Below, piece by piece: positions 33,565 to 41,796 of a stretch of 64,000 nt of DNA. Origin of the DNA: Pseudomonadota bacterium. Lineage in GTDB: Bacteria > Pseudomonadota > Gammaproteobacteria > Burkholderiales > Burkholderiaceae_C. Positions within the stretch are counted from its first letter, which is position 1. Every line of letters starts with the position of its first letter. The notes beneath the pieces were generated by a model. It worked only from the letters and a program-made list of their open reading frames with translations. It was not told the DNA's origin and ran no database searches. The DNA is taken from positions 1 to 64,000 of the forward strand of contig JAEWIF010000055.1 in the NCBI GenBank assembly GCA_023387335.1. The letters are read 5' to 3'. A program made the position numbers and the translations under genes.

Positions 33565-35301
33565 TCAGGCCCGCTCCTGCGGCAGCGAGAAGAAGAAGCA
33601 GGCGCCGGCCCCGGGCGTGGCGCTGCACCACACCTCGCCGCCGTGCAGCACGACGATGCGGCGCACCGCCGCCAGGCCCAGCCCCGTGCCGGGAAATTCG
33701 CTGCCCTTGTGCAGGCGGCTGAAGGGCTGGAAGAGCCGGGCCGCCATCGCGTTGTCGAAGCCTTCGCCGTTGTCGCTCACGGAGAACACGGCTTGCGCCT
33801 CGCGCTCGCCGGCGCACTCCCTACCGAACGCGATGCGCGCGTGCGGCTGCCGCGAGCTGAACTTCCACGCGTTGCCCAGCAGGTTCTGCAGCACCTGGCG
33901 CAGCAGCGCGCGGTCGCCGTGCGCGGACAGGCCCGGCTCGATCTGCACGTCCACCTCGCGGCCGCCGCCGCCCTCGCGCAATCCCGCCACGACCTCGTGC
34001 GCCAGCGCCGTCAGGTCGACCGGCCCGCGGGCCAGCGGCGCGCGCGACAGCCGCCCCAGCTCCAGCAGGCCGAGCGTGAGTTCATCCATGTGCGAGGCGT
34101 TGGCCTTGATGCGGCGCAGGTAGTGCCGCTGCTTGTCGCTGCCCGCGGTGTCGACCAGCGGCTGCAGCGCGTCGGCGAATCCCGAGATGCCGGCCAGCGG
34201 CGCCCGCACGTCGTGCGCGACCGCGTAAGAGAACGTCTCGAGGTCGCGGTTGGCCTGCTCCAGCTGCCCCGTGCGCTCCTGCACCTGGCGGTCCAGGCCC
34301 GCATTGAGCGCCTGCAGCTCGGCGCGCGCACGGCCCAGGGCGTCCGTGCGCTCCACCCCTTCCGCGTGCATGCGGGAGAGCAGCGCGTAGGCGCCCGCGA
34401 GGCCCGCGGTCATCAGCAGGCACAGCAGCAGCATGCGCGCGCGGCGGTCGCGGTAGGTCGCCAGCGCATCGTCGCGGGCGCTGGCGACCACGGCGCGCAG
34501 CCGCAGTTCGGCGATTGGCTGGGATGAGGCCAGGTAGGCGCGCCCGTCGATCGATGCGGAGCCGCCCGAGGGCCGGATCAGCTCCGCCAGCGGATAGAAG
34601 CCCTCCGCGTCCAGCACGTGCCCCGTCCTGGAACGCCAGGCCGCGCGCGGCGCGCCGTCGGCGCCGACCAGGACCACCGCGGTCTCGGCCTCCACGTTGA
34701 CCGACTTCATCATGCCCAGGAGCGCCTCGGCGCCGACGAGCGACACCGATACGCCCAGCACGCGGCCCTGCGCATCGCGGATGGGGAGCGCGACAGGCAC
34801 CTGCAGCGCGCCGGCCCGCCCAATCGGCGGCAGCACGCTCACGACCGGTCCCGGCGAGGCCGCCATCGCCACCTGCTCGCACACGCTCGCGGTCAGCAGC
34901 GCGCCGGGTCCGGGCTGCGGCAGCACCCGCCCGTCGGCAAGGCACAGGCCCAGCTCCCCGAGCACGTCGTTGGCGCGCAGGCGGCCGGCCACCATGCGCA
35001 ACAGCTCCTGCTCGCCGCGGCCTTCGGCGACCATGCTCCCCAGCAGGCCCTGCACGGCCTGCGCCGTGCGCAGCACCCGGACGGCGTAATGCTCGACGGC
35101 CCGGGCCAGGTTGGCGTCGCGATCGGCGACCGCGTTCAGCGTCAGGCGGCGCTCGTGCGCCACGCTCTCGAAGAAGATCAGCCAGACGGCCGCGGCCACC
35201 ACGAGGAAGACCATCCCCACGGTCCGGCGCCAGCGCCGCGACAGCCGGCGCAGCTGTGCCGCCGGATCGGATCTGCCCGCTTCTTCTTCAGGTGACGTCA
35301 T
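33565..35301 (-). CDS. Membrane sensor histidine kinase
   Basis: 578 aa. First membrane helix at about residues 28-46 (VGMVFLVVAAAVWLIFFE), then a periplasmic sensor region to about 310 of CHASE/dCache type. A second helix is near 325 (MLLLCLLMTAGLAGAYALL), followed by a coiled coil. The HisKA domain has the phosphoacceptor His363 in AVAHDVRAP. The ATPase domain has NLLGNAWKFS, VSDNGEGFDN and GTGLGLAAV. No response regulator gene is adjacent. Transcribed away from the LysR gene at 35383. The signal is unknown; the DVRAP form is also seen in phytochrome-like kinases. Confidence 0.88.
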   Translation of the reverse strand: MTSPEEEAGRSDPAAQLRRLSRRWRRTVGMVFLVVAAAVWLIFFESVAHERRLTLNAVADRDANLARAVEHYAVRVLRTAQAVQGLLGSMVAEGRGEQELLRMVAGRLRANDVLGELGLCLADGRVLPQPGPGALLTASVCEQVAMAASPGPVVSVLPPIGRAGALQVPVALPIRDAQGRVLGVSVSLVGAEALLGMMKSVNVEAETAVVLVGADGAPRAAWRSRTGHVLDAEGFYPLAELIRPSGGSASIDGRAYLASSQPIAELRLRAVVASARDDALATYRDRRARMLLLCLLMTAGLAGAYALLSRMHAEGVERTDALGRARAELQALNAGLDRQVQERTGQLEQANRDLETFSYAVAHDVRAPLAGISGFADALQPLVDTAGSDKQRHYLRRIKANASHMDELTLGLLELGRLSRAPLARGPVDLTALAHEVVAGLREGGGGREVDVQIEPGLSAHGDRALLRQVLQNLLGNAWKFSSRQPHARIAFGRECAGEREAQAVFSVSDNGEGFDNAMAARLFQPFSRLHKGSEFPGTGLGLAAVRRIVVLHGGEVWCSATPGAGACFFFSLPQERA

Positions 35302-35382
35302 CAGGGCAGGATGATGAGGCCCCCGCGCCGGCCCAGCCGTGACAAATGCCTCGATGAGGCGCTGGGGGATACTTGCCTCCCC

Positions 35383-36294
35383 ATGAAATTCCGGCTGCGC
35401 CAGATGGAGGTCTTCCGGGCGGTGATGCTCACCGGCTCGATCAAGGCCGCCGCCCAGCTCCTGTTCGCCTCGCAACCGGCGGTGAGCCGGATCATCGCCC
35501 ACACCGAGCAGACGCTCGGCCTCACCCTTTTCAACCGGGTCAAGGGCAAGCTGGTGCCCACGCCCGAAGGCGAGGCGCTGTTCCGCGAGGTCGACGAGTT
35601 CTACCAGCAGGCGGTGAAGGTGGACGAATTCGCGCGGGCGCTGGCGCAGGGGCCTTCGGGCACGCTGCGCATCGCGGCCAGCCCCAGCCTGTCGCGCGGG
35701 CTGGTGTCGCGGGCGATCTCGGCTTTCGTGCAGCGCTATCCGCAGATCCGCGTGAACTTCCGCACCACTTTGCTGAACAGCATGCCGCAGGAGGTGCTGA
35801 GCAACAAGGTGGACCTGGCGGTGTCGGTGCACCCGATCGACCATCCCAACCTCAAGGTGGAGCCCTTCACGACCGGGCGCATGGTGGTGGTGGTGCCGCT
35901 CGGGCACGAGCTGGCGCAGAAGCGCATCGTGCGGCTGGCCGACCTGTCGAAGTTCCCGGTGATCTCGCACGACCCGGGCATCCCGTTCGGCCAGCTGGTG
36001 GCCGCGGCGTTCGAGAAGGCCGGCGTGGAGCTCGCCTCGCGCATCCACATCCACCAGAGCGACATGGCCTGCTCGCTCGCGCGCTCCGGCAGCGGCGTGG
36101 CCGTCGTCGACGAGTTCACCGCCGACGGCATGGGCTGGACCGACCTGCAGACGCTGGCGCTGGCCGAGGAGATCCTGCTGGAGCCCAGCGTGGTCCGCTC
36201 GGTGTTCGACCACGGGCGCACGCACGCGGACAAGTTCATCGAGGTGCTGCGGCAGCAGTCCGCGCACGAGCCGCGCCAGGCGGCCCGCGCCTGA
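35383..36294 (+). CDS. LysR-family transcriptional regulator of the carboxylate island
   Basis: 303 aa. Helix-turn-helix at about 1-60 (FRLRQMEVFRAVMLTGSIKAAAQLL, SQPAVSRII), then a substrate-binding effector domain (GTLRIAASPSLSRGLVSRAI). Closest in feel to the GbpR/CysB-like group that responds to small organic acids. Located directly before the RraA-like gene, it is the likely regulator of the operon and of the twin elements at 36299 and 37213. The ATG was chosen by homology; upstream codons lack LysR character. Confidence 0.88.
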   Translation: MKFRLRQMEVFRAVMLTGSIKAAAQLLFASQPAVSRIIAHTEQTLGLTLFNRVKGKLVPTPEGEALFREVDEFYQQAVKVDEFARALAQGPSGTLRIAASPSLSRGLVSRAISAFVQRYPQIRVNFRTTLLNSMPQEVLSNKVDLAVSVHPIDHPNLKVEPFTTGRMVVVVPLGHELAQKRIVRLADLSKFPVISHDPGIPFGQLVAAAFEKAGVELASRIHIHQSDMACSLARSGSGVAVVDEFTADGMGWTDLQTLALAEEILLEPSVVRSVFDHGRTHADKFIEVLRQQSAHEPRQAARA

Positions 36295-36298
36295 CCGC

Positions 36299-36362
36299 TT
36301 AACCTGACTGCATCCCCGACCGCAGAAACTGCAAGCGGTCCGCGGCGCATCTCCGGTAGATT
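36299..36362 (+). promoter_or_regulatory. Promoter/operator of the RraA-like gene, copy 1 of a duplicated element
   Basis: A 39-base element (36299-36337) includes the perfect inverted repeat GCAGAAACTGC (36322-36332). Twenty-four bases later is TAGATT (36357-36362) as a possible -10. A second copy at 37213 matches at 31 of 39 positions, with TAGAGT 25 bases after its inverted repeat. LysR-type activator binding just upstream of -35 would fit. The ATG is only eight bases after the hexamer, so the transcript may have almost no leader. Confidence 0.5.
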
Positions 36363-36370
36363 GCGCCGCC

Positions 36371-37045
36371 ATGAGCCAAGTCACCATCTTCAAGCGCCGC
36401 GTGCAGGCCGATCCGGCGCTCGTGGAGCGCTTCCGCCGCCTGCCCGTCGCCAACATCAGCGACTGCATGATGCGCATCGCCGCGGGCGGACCGCGCCTGC
36501 GCCCGATGCACTCCGGCACGCCCATGGCGGGTGTCGCCCTCACGGTCAAGACCCGGCCCGGCGACAACCTGTTCGTGCACAAGGCGCTGGACCTGGCGAA
36601 GCCCGGCGACGTGATCGTGGTGGACGCCGGCGGCGACCTCACCAACGCCATCATCGGCGAGCTCATGAGCGGCTACGCCGCCAGCCGCAAGCTCGCGGGC
36701 ATGGTGATCAACGGCGCGATCCGCGACGCCGACATCCTGCGCAAGGCCGACTTCCCGGTGTACGCCGCCGGTGTCACCCACCGCGGCCCGTACAAGGACG
36801 GCCCCGGCCAGATCAACGTGCCGGTCAGCCTGGACGGCATGGTCGTGCGGCCCGGCGACATCGTGCTGGGCGACGGCGACGGCGTGCTGTGCATCCCGCT
36901 GGAGGATGCCGAGCGCATCCACGCCGCCGCCGCCGACAAGCACGCCCAGGAGGAAAAGACGATCGCCGCGATCGCGGCCGGCAAGCTGGACACGTCCTGG
37001 GTGGACGCGGCGCTCCAGCGGTTGGGCTACGCGTCGGAAGAATAA
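36371..37045 (+). CDS. RraA-like / 4-hydroxy-4-methyl-2-oxoglutarate aldolase family protein
   Basis: 224 aa. The family signature G-x20-R-D is visible in GELMSGYAASRKLAGMVINGAIRDAD. This is a divalent-metal aldolase/decarboxylase fold: members split 4-hydroxy-2-oxo-acids into pyruvate and an oxo-acid, or act as oxaloacetate decarboxylases. True RraA (RNase E inhibitor) is shorter and lacks the long C-terminal helix (HAAAADKHAQEEKTIAAIAAG). Starts the catabolic cluster. Exact substrate unknown. Confidence 0.82.
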   Translation: MSQVTIFKRRVQADPALVERFRRLPVANISDCMMRIAAGGPRLRPMHSGTPMAGVALTVKTRPGDNLFVHKALDLAKPGDVIVVDAGGDLTNAIIGELMSGYAASRKLAGMVINGAIRDADILRKADFPVYAAGVTHRGPYKDGPGQINVPVSLDGMVVRPGDIVLGDGDGVLCIPLEDAERIHAAAADKHAQEEKTIAAIAAGKLDTSWVDAALQRLGYASEE

Positions 37046-37118
37046 GCGCGCACTTTCCGCCTCATCCATCGCCCGCGACGCCGCAAGGCTCGCGGGCGAT
37101 GTCGTTTCCGTCGGCCCG

Positions 37119-37207
37119 CCGTCATCCCCGCGGAGGCGGGGATCCAGTACTTCCCTTCGGCCGCTGAAGTCGGACGCCCTGGATTCCCGCCTCCGCGGGA
37201 ACGACGG
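37119..37207. repeat. Palindromic intergenic repeat
   Basis: Two arms, CCGTCATCCCCGCGGAGGCG-type and its near-reverse complement ending CCTCCGCGGGAACGACGG, flank a 34-base middle. Both arms match the widespread GTCATTCCCGCGnAnGCGGGAATCC repeat of beta/gammaproteobacteria. RNA from it would fold into a long hairpin, and it could act as a transcription attenuator or mRNA stabiliser between the RraA-like and dehydrogenase genes. No T-run follows. Confidence 0.75.
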
Positions 37208-37212
37208 AGCGA

Positions 37213-37277
37213 TTAACTTGACCGCATACCAAGCCGCAGAAACTGCACTCGCCATGCAAGCGCCGGCTCCCTAGAGT
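37213..37277 (+). promoter_or_regulatory. Promoter/operator of the hydroxyacid dehydrogenase gene, copy 2 of a duplicated element
   Basis: Second copy of the element at 36299, with GCAGAAACTGC at 37236-37246 and TAGAGT at 37272-37277. The gene starts at 37310, so this copy leaves a normal leader with an AGGA ribosome-binding site. Its presence after the palindromic repeat suggests the downstream genes have their own promoter under the same regulator. Confidence 0.5.
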
Positions 37278-37309
37278 TCCGCCCGTCCACCCCACAGGAA
37301 CTCTCCCCC

Positions 37310-38197
37310 ATGAACATCGGATTGATCGGTCTCGGCAACATCGGGCAGCACTTCGCGACCCGCCTGCTCGCCGCCGGCCATGACCTGGTCGTGCATGACC
37401 GCAATGCCGCCGCCCAGGAACGCTTCGTCGCCAAGGGCGCCAAGTCCGCCGCCAGTGCGAAGGACCTCGCTTCGCGCGTGGAGATCGTGCTGCTGTGCCT
37501 GCCCATCCCGCGCGTGGTGGCCGACGTCGCCGCCGAAGTGGCGCAGGGCGAAAAGGTGCGCATCGTGCTCGACCTGTCCACCACCGGCCCCTCGGTGACC
37601 AAGGACGTCGAGGCGCTGCTGAAGGCCAAGGGCATCGCCCTGGTCGGCGCGCCGGTGAGCGGCGGCACCGCCAACGCCGAGAAGGGCGCGCTGGCCGTGA
37701 TGCCCGCCGGCCCCTCGCAGGCCTACGAGGAAGTCGAGCCGCTGCTGCGCGTGATCGGCAACAAGATCTTCTACCTGGGCGCCGATCCGACCCTCGGCCA
37801 GACCATGAAGATCATCAACAACACGCTGTACGCGACCAGCATGATCGCCAGCCTCGAGGCGCTGGTGTACGGCGTGAAGGCCGGCCTCGACTCCAAGACG
37901 ATGCTGGACGTGATCAACGTCTCGAGCGGCCGCTCGTTCGCGACGCTGGAGCGCATCCCGCAGTGCGTGCTGGACCGCAGCTTCCCCGTGCGCTTCACCA
38001 CCGAGCTCCTGCACAAGGACGTGAAGATGTGCATCGAGGAGGCCGAGAAGCTCGGCGCGCCGATGCTGGTCAGCCAGACCGCGCGCCAGTTCCTCGCCTT
38101 CGCGATGACGCAGGGCGACGGCGACAAGGACAACGTCTATCCGATCCGCCACTTCGAGCAGTGGGCCGGCGTGCAGTTCGGCGAGAAGAAGCAATGA
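37310..38197 (+). CDS. Beta-hydroxyacid dehydrogenase (3-hydroxyisobutyrate / tartronate-semialdehyde reductase family)
   Basis: 295 aa. NAD(P) fold MNIGLIGLGNIGQHFATRLL, substrate loop DLSTTGPSV, GAPVSGGTANAEKGALAVM, and the catalytic lysine in GQTMKIINNTL. Reduces or oxidises beta-hydroxy acids and semialdehydes in the cytoplasm. It starts 265 bases after the RraA-like gene and overlaps the next Bug gene by four bases. The pathway substrate is unknown. The SGG...K pattern is intact. Confidence 0.88.
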   Translation: MNIGLIGLGNIGQHFATRLLAAGHDLVVHDRNAAAQERFVAKGAKSAASAKDLASRVEIVLLCLPIPRVVADVAAEVAQGEKVRIVLDLSTTGPSVTKDVEALLKAKGIALVGAPVSGGTANAEKGALAVMPAGPSQAYEEVEPLLRVIGNKIFYLGADPTLGQTMKIINNTLYATSMIASLEALVYGVKAGLDSKTMLDVINVSSGRSFATLERIPQCVLDRSFPVRFTTELLHKDVKMCIEEAEKLGAPMLVSQTARQFLAFAMTQGDGDKDNVYPIRHFEQWAGVQFGEKKQ

Positions 38198-39147
38198 AGC
38201 GCAGGACCGTCGCGGCGCTGCTTTGCGCCCTTCCCCTCGCCGGCTTCGCGGCCGGCTGGCCGGACAAGCCGGTCAAGCTGGTGGTGCCGTTCCCGCCCGG
38301 CAGCATCACCGACGTGGTGGCGCGCGCGCTGGCCGACGGCATGGCGCCTCGCCTTGGCCAGCCGGTCGTCATCGATAACAAGGCCGGCGCCAACGGCATC
38401 GTCGGCACCGTGGCCGGGGCCAAGTCGCCGGCCGACGGCTACACGCTGTTCATGGTCGGCGTGAGCAGCGGCGCGAGCAACGTCAGCGCGTTCAAGTCGC
38501 TGCCCTATGACCCGCGCAAGGACTTCGCGCCCATCGGCCTGGTGGCCGAAGCGCCCTTCATCCTGGTCTCGGGCAAGCACCTGCCGGTAAAGAACCTGAA
38601 GGAGCTGATCGCCCTGGCCAAGTCGTCGCCGAACAAGCTGAACTACGGCTACGGGTCCGGCAGTTCGCAGCTCACCGGCGCGCAGGTCGTGTCGATGGGC
38701 GGCTTCTCCGCCGTGCCGGTGGCCTATCGCGGCGTTCCGCAAGCCATGACGGACCTCATCGCCGGACAGATCGACTTCACCATCGCCGACATGGTCAACG
38801 GCGTGCAGCAGGCCAAGGCCGGCCGCGTGACCGCGCTGGGCGTGACCAGCAAGAAGCGCTCGCCGCTCGCGCCCGACGTGCCTTCGCTGGCCGAAGCCGG
38901 TTTGCCCGACTACGACCTGAACGTGTGGTTCGGCATGGCCGCCCCGGCGGGCACGCCCGCCGCCGTCGTGCAGCGGGTGAACGCCGTCCTGCGCGAGGTG
39001 CTGGCCGATCCGGCGCTGCAGAAGCGCTTCGAGACCTCGGGCCTCTCGCCCGTGCATTCCAGCCCCGACGCCTTCGGCAAGCTGATCGAGACCGACATCG
39101 CCAAGTGGGGCAAGGTCTTTCGCGATGCCGGCCTGACGCCGGAGTGA
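38194..39147 (+). CDS. Bug/TctC-type tripartite tricarboxylate solute-binding protein
   Basis: 317 aa. Signal peptide (VAALLCALPLAGFA) followed by AGWPDKPVKLVVPFPPGSITD, the hallmark start of the Bug family, and KAGANGIVGT and AYRGVPQAMTDLIAGQIDF. Periplasmic receptors bind carboxylates, amino acids or related acids. No TctA/TctB membrane genes are nearby, which is common for Bug genes. Coupled to the dehydrogenase gene by an ATGA overlap. Confidence 0.9.
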   Translation: MKRRTVAALLCALPLAGFAAGWPDKPVKLVVPFPPGSITDVVARALADGMAPRLGQPVVIDNKAGANGIVGTVAGAKSPADGYTLFMVGVSSGASNVSAFKSLPYDPRKDFAPIGLVAEAPFILVSGKHLPVKNLKELIALAKSSPNKLNYGYGSGSSQLTGAQVVSMGGFSAVPVAYRGVPQAMTDLIAGQIDFTIADMVNGVQQAKAGRVTALGVTSKKRSPLAPDVPSLAEAGLPDYDLNVWFGMAAPAGTPAAVVQRVNAVLREVLADPALQKRFETSGLSPVHSSPDAFGKLIETDIAKWGKVFRDAGLTPE

Positions 39148-39191
39148 TCCACCCGTCCTTCCCCCCCTCACCATCCACCAGGAGAGCCTGA

Positions 39192-39773
39192 ATGTCCCTC
39201 ATCAAGATCCGCAAGAAGCTGCTCAACCTCGAGACCATCTACCACGAGAACGGCCCGCCGGCCGACCAGCCGGTGCGCATGGGCTCGATCTCCGTCGTGC
39301 TGCACAACCCGTACGCCGGCCGCTACGTCGAGGACCTGACGCCCTTCGTCAAGGACGCGACCGAGATGGCCAAGGAGATCGTCCCCGAGCTGATCGCGGC
39401 CCTCGGCGGCGCCGACAAGATCCAGGCCTACGGCAAGGGCGCGATCGTCGGCCTGAACGGCGAGCTCGAGCACGGCGCCATCTGGCACATCGCCGGCGGC
39501 TGGCCGATGCGCGAGAACCTGCCCAAGGCCAAGTCCATCGTCCCCGCGGCCAAGGTCGTGGCGACGGCGGGCACGCGGCTGCAGGTGCCGCTGCACCACA
39601 TCGAGGCCTGCTACGTGCGCAGCCACTTCAGCACCGTGGACGTGGGCACCATCGACGGCCCGCGCCCCGACGAGCTGCTGTACACGCTGGTGATGGCCAC
39701 CGGCGGCCGCGTGCACGAGCGCCTGGGCGGCCTGCGCGCCGACCAGATCAGCGTGAACGACGGCCAGCGCTGA
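39192..39773 (+). CDS. DUF1185 / 'amino acid synthesis' family protein
   Basis: 193 aa. Matches the AA_synth (DUF1185) family by GSISVVLHNPYAGRYVEDLTP, GKGAIVGLNGELEHGAIWH and KVVATAGTRLQVPLHH. The function of the family is unclear; members sit in carboxylic acid or amide catabolic clusters. GGAG precedes the ATG. Cytoplasmic, with no signal peptide. It lies between two Bug genes. Confidence 0.85.
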   Translation: MSLIKIRKKLLNLETIYHENGPPADQPVRMGSISVVLHNPYAGRYVEDLTPFVKDATEMAKEIVPELIAALGGADKIQAYGKGAIVGLNGELEHGAIWHIAGGWPMRENLPKAKSIVPAAKVVATAGTRLQVPLHHIEACYVRSHFSTVDVGTIDGPRPDELLYTLVMATGGRVHERLGGLRADQISVNDGQR

Positions 39774-39802
39774 GCGGCCGGTCCTCCCCAGAGAAAGAAA
39801 GC

Positions 39803-39824
39803 GCGGCCTCCGAAAGGAGGCCGC
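39803..39824 (+). terminator. GC hairpin between operon genes
   Basis: Perfect 9-bp stem GCGGCCTCC with a GAAA tetraloop. No T-run follows, so it is more likely an attenuator or mRNA-processing/stability hairpin than a full terminator. Confidence 0.5.
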
Positions 39825-39847
39825 CACCATCACCCCCGGAGACAAAC

Positions 39848-40816
39848 TTGAAGCGTTCCACTTTCCTCAAGGCCATCGCGGCCGCCGCCGTCAGCGTGAC
39901 GGCCCTCGCCTCCCAGGCCGCCGGCTGGCCCGACAAGCCGATCACGCTGGTGGTCCCGCTGGCCCCCGGCGGCAGCACCGACACGACGGCCCGCATGATG
40001 GCCGAGAAGCTCAGCGGCGTGCTGGGCCAGCGCGTGGTGGTGGAGAACAAGACGGGCGCCGGCGGCAACATCGGCGCCGCCTACGTCGCCAAGCAGGCCA
40101 GGGACGGCCACACCTTCCTGCTGCACACCAGCACGATGGCCACCAACGTGACGCTCTACAAGAGCATGGGCTTCGATCCGGTCAAGGACCTGATCCCCGT
40201 GTCGCAGGTCGCGCTGATCCCGAACGTGCTGATGGTCAACGACGCGGTGCCCGCGAAGAACCTCGAGGAGTTCGTGCAGCTGGTGAAGCAGAAGAAGATG
40301 GTGATCAACTACGGCTCGGCCGGCAACGGCACCTCGCAGCACCTGTCCGGCGCGCTGTTCGACAGCATGGCCGGCGGCGGCATGGTGCACGTGCCCTACC
40401 GCGGCGGCGCGCCCGCCAACGCCGACCTGATCGCCGGCCAGATCCAGGCCGTGTTCTCGCCGCTGGTGGAAGTGCTGCCCTACATCGAGACGAACAAGCT
40501 GCGCGCCCTGGGCGTCACGACGAAGAACCGCTCGCCCCGCCTGCCCAACGTGCCCGCCATCGGCGAGACGCTGCCGGACTTCGAGGTGGTGCTGTGGAAC
40601 GGCATCTTCGCGCCGGCCGACACGCCCGCCGACGTGGTCGACACGCTGAACGCCGCCATCCGCAAGGTGCTGGCCGACCCCGCCGTGCGCAAGACGCTCG
40701 CCGACCAGGGCTCGACCCCGGCGGGCAACTCGCCTGCCGAGTTCAAGCAGGTGCTCGCTTCCGAGATCGACAAGTGGGGCAAGCTGGTGAAGCTGTCCGG
40801 CGCCCGCGTCGACTGA
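39848..40816 (+). CDS. Second Bug/TctC-type solute-binding protein of the operon
   Basis: 322 aa from a TTG at 39848, with CGGAGA upstream. The signal peptide (FLKAIAAAAVSVTALASQA) is followed by AGWPDKPITLVVPLAPGGST and NKTGAGGNIGAAYVAKQ. It differs from the copy at 38194, so the two probably bind different ligands or arose by old duplication. Periplasmic. The hairpin at 39803 separates it from the DUF1185 gene and may lower or raise its expression. Confidence 0.88.
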   Translation: MKRSTFLKAIAAAAVSVTALASQAAGWPDKPITLVVPLAPGGSTDTTARMMAEKLSGVLGQRVVVENKTGAGGNIGAAYVAKQARDGHTFLLHTSTMATNVTLYKSMGFDPVKDLIPVSQVALIPNVLMVNDAVPAKNLEEFVQLVKQKKMVINYGSAGNGTSQHLSGALFDSMAGGGMVHVPYRGGAPANADLIAGQIQAVFSPLVEVLPYIETNKLRALGVTTKNRSPRLPNVPAIGETLPDFEVVLWNGIFAPADTPADVVDTLNAAIRKVLADPAVRKTLADQGSTPAGNSPAEFKQVLASEIDKWGKLVKLSGARVD

Positions 40817-40835
40817 TCGTTTTGCTGAAAGACCG

Positions 40836-41792
40836 ATGAAGAAACCGCTGCTGCTCGTCCTGGTCTTCCTGTCGGAGGAACACCGCGCGCTCGTGTCCGA
40901 GCGCTTCGAGCTGATCTATGCGCCCAACGAGGGCCTGGGCAAGGACCGCTCCAACGGCCAGGCCCAGATCGCCACCCGCGGGCAGGACATCCGCGTGGTG
41001 CTCACCAACGGCACCAATGGCCTGCTGGCCGAGGAGATCGACGCCCTGCCCCACCTGGAGCTGATCTGCACCGTGGGCGTGGGCTTCGAGAACGTGGCCC
41101 GGGAACGGGCGCGCGAGCGCGGCATCCCGGTGTGCAACGCCGCCGGCACCAACGACGACGCGGTGGCCGACCATGCGATGGCGATCCTGCTGGCGGCCAT
41201 CCGCCGCCTGCCGTTCCTGAACAGCGGCGTGCGGCACGGCCTGTGGCGCGACGACATCCCGCGGCCGCCGCACGTGTCGGGCCGCAGGATGGGCATCTTC
41301 GGCCTGGGCAACATCGGCAGGAAGGTGGCGAAGCGCGCCCAGGGCTTCGACATGGAGATCGGCTACCACAGCCGCACGCGCCGCGACGAGACCGGCTTCC
41401 GCTGGTTCGACGACATCCTGGGCCTGGCCGAGTGGTGCGATTTCCTCGTGGTGTGCGCGCCCGGCGGAAAGGCCACGTACCACATCGTCAACGAGCAGGT
41501 GCTGAACGCGCTGGGCCCGCAAGGCGTGGTGGTGAACGTCGCGCGCGGCACGCTGGTCGACACCGACGCGGTGGCCGCCGCGCTGCGCGACAAGCGCATC
41601 TGGGCGGCCGCGCTCGACGTGTACGAAGGCGAGCCGACGCCGCCCAAGGCGCTGCTCGAGTTCGACAACGCCATCCTCACGCCGCACATCGGCGGCATCT
41701 CGCCGCAGGCGATCCATGCCTCGGTCGTGCGCTTCCTCGAGAACGCCGAGGCGCATTACGGGGGCCGCCCGCTGCTCACACCCGTCAACTGA
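40836..41792 (+). CDS. D-isomer-specific 2-hydroxyacid dehydrogenase
   Basis: 318 aa. NAD-binding GLGNIGRKVAKRAQGFDMEI, and the catalytic residues are in place. Arg is in NVARGTLVDT, the Glu region in DVYEGEPTPP, and His in TPHIGGIS. It resembles glyoxylate/hydroxypyruvate or 2-ketogluconate reductases (GhrB type). In this cluster it may oxidise or reduce the 2-oxo/2-hydroxy acid that links to the YdiJ-like enzyme downstream. Cytoplasmic; 19 bases after the Bug gene. Confidence 0.88.
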   Translation: MKKPLLLVLVFLSEEHRALVSERFELIYAPNEGLGKDRSNGQAQIATRGQDIRVVLTNGTNGLLAEEIDALPHLELICTVGVGFENVARERARERGIPVCNAAGTNDDAVADHAMAILLAAIRRLPFLNSGVRHGLWRDDIPRPPHVSGRRMGIFGLGNIGRKVAKRAQGFDMEIGYHSRTRRDETGFRWFDDILGLAEWCDFLVVCAPGGKATYHIVNEQVLNALGPQGVVVNVARGTLVDTDAVAAALRDKRIWAAALDVYEGEPTPPKALLEFDNAILTPHIGGISPQAIHASVVRFLENAEAHYGGRPLLTPVN

Positions 41793-41796
41793 TCCC

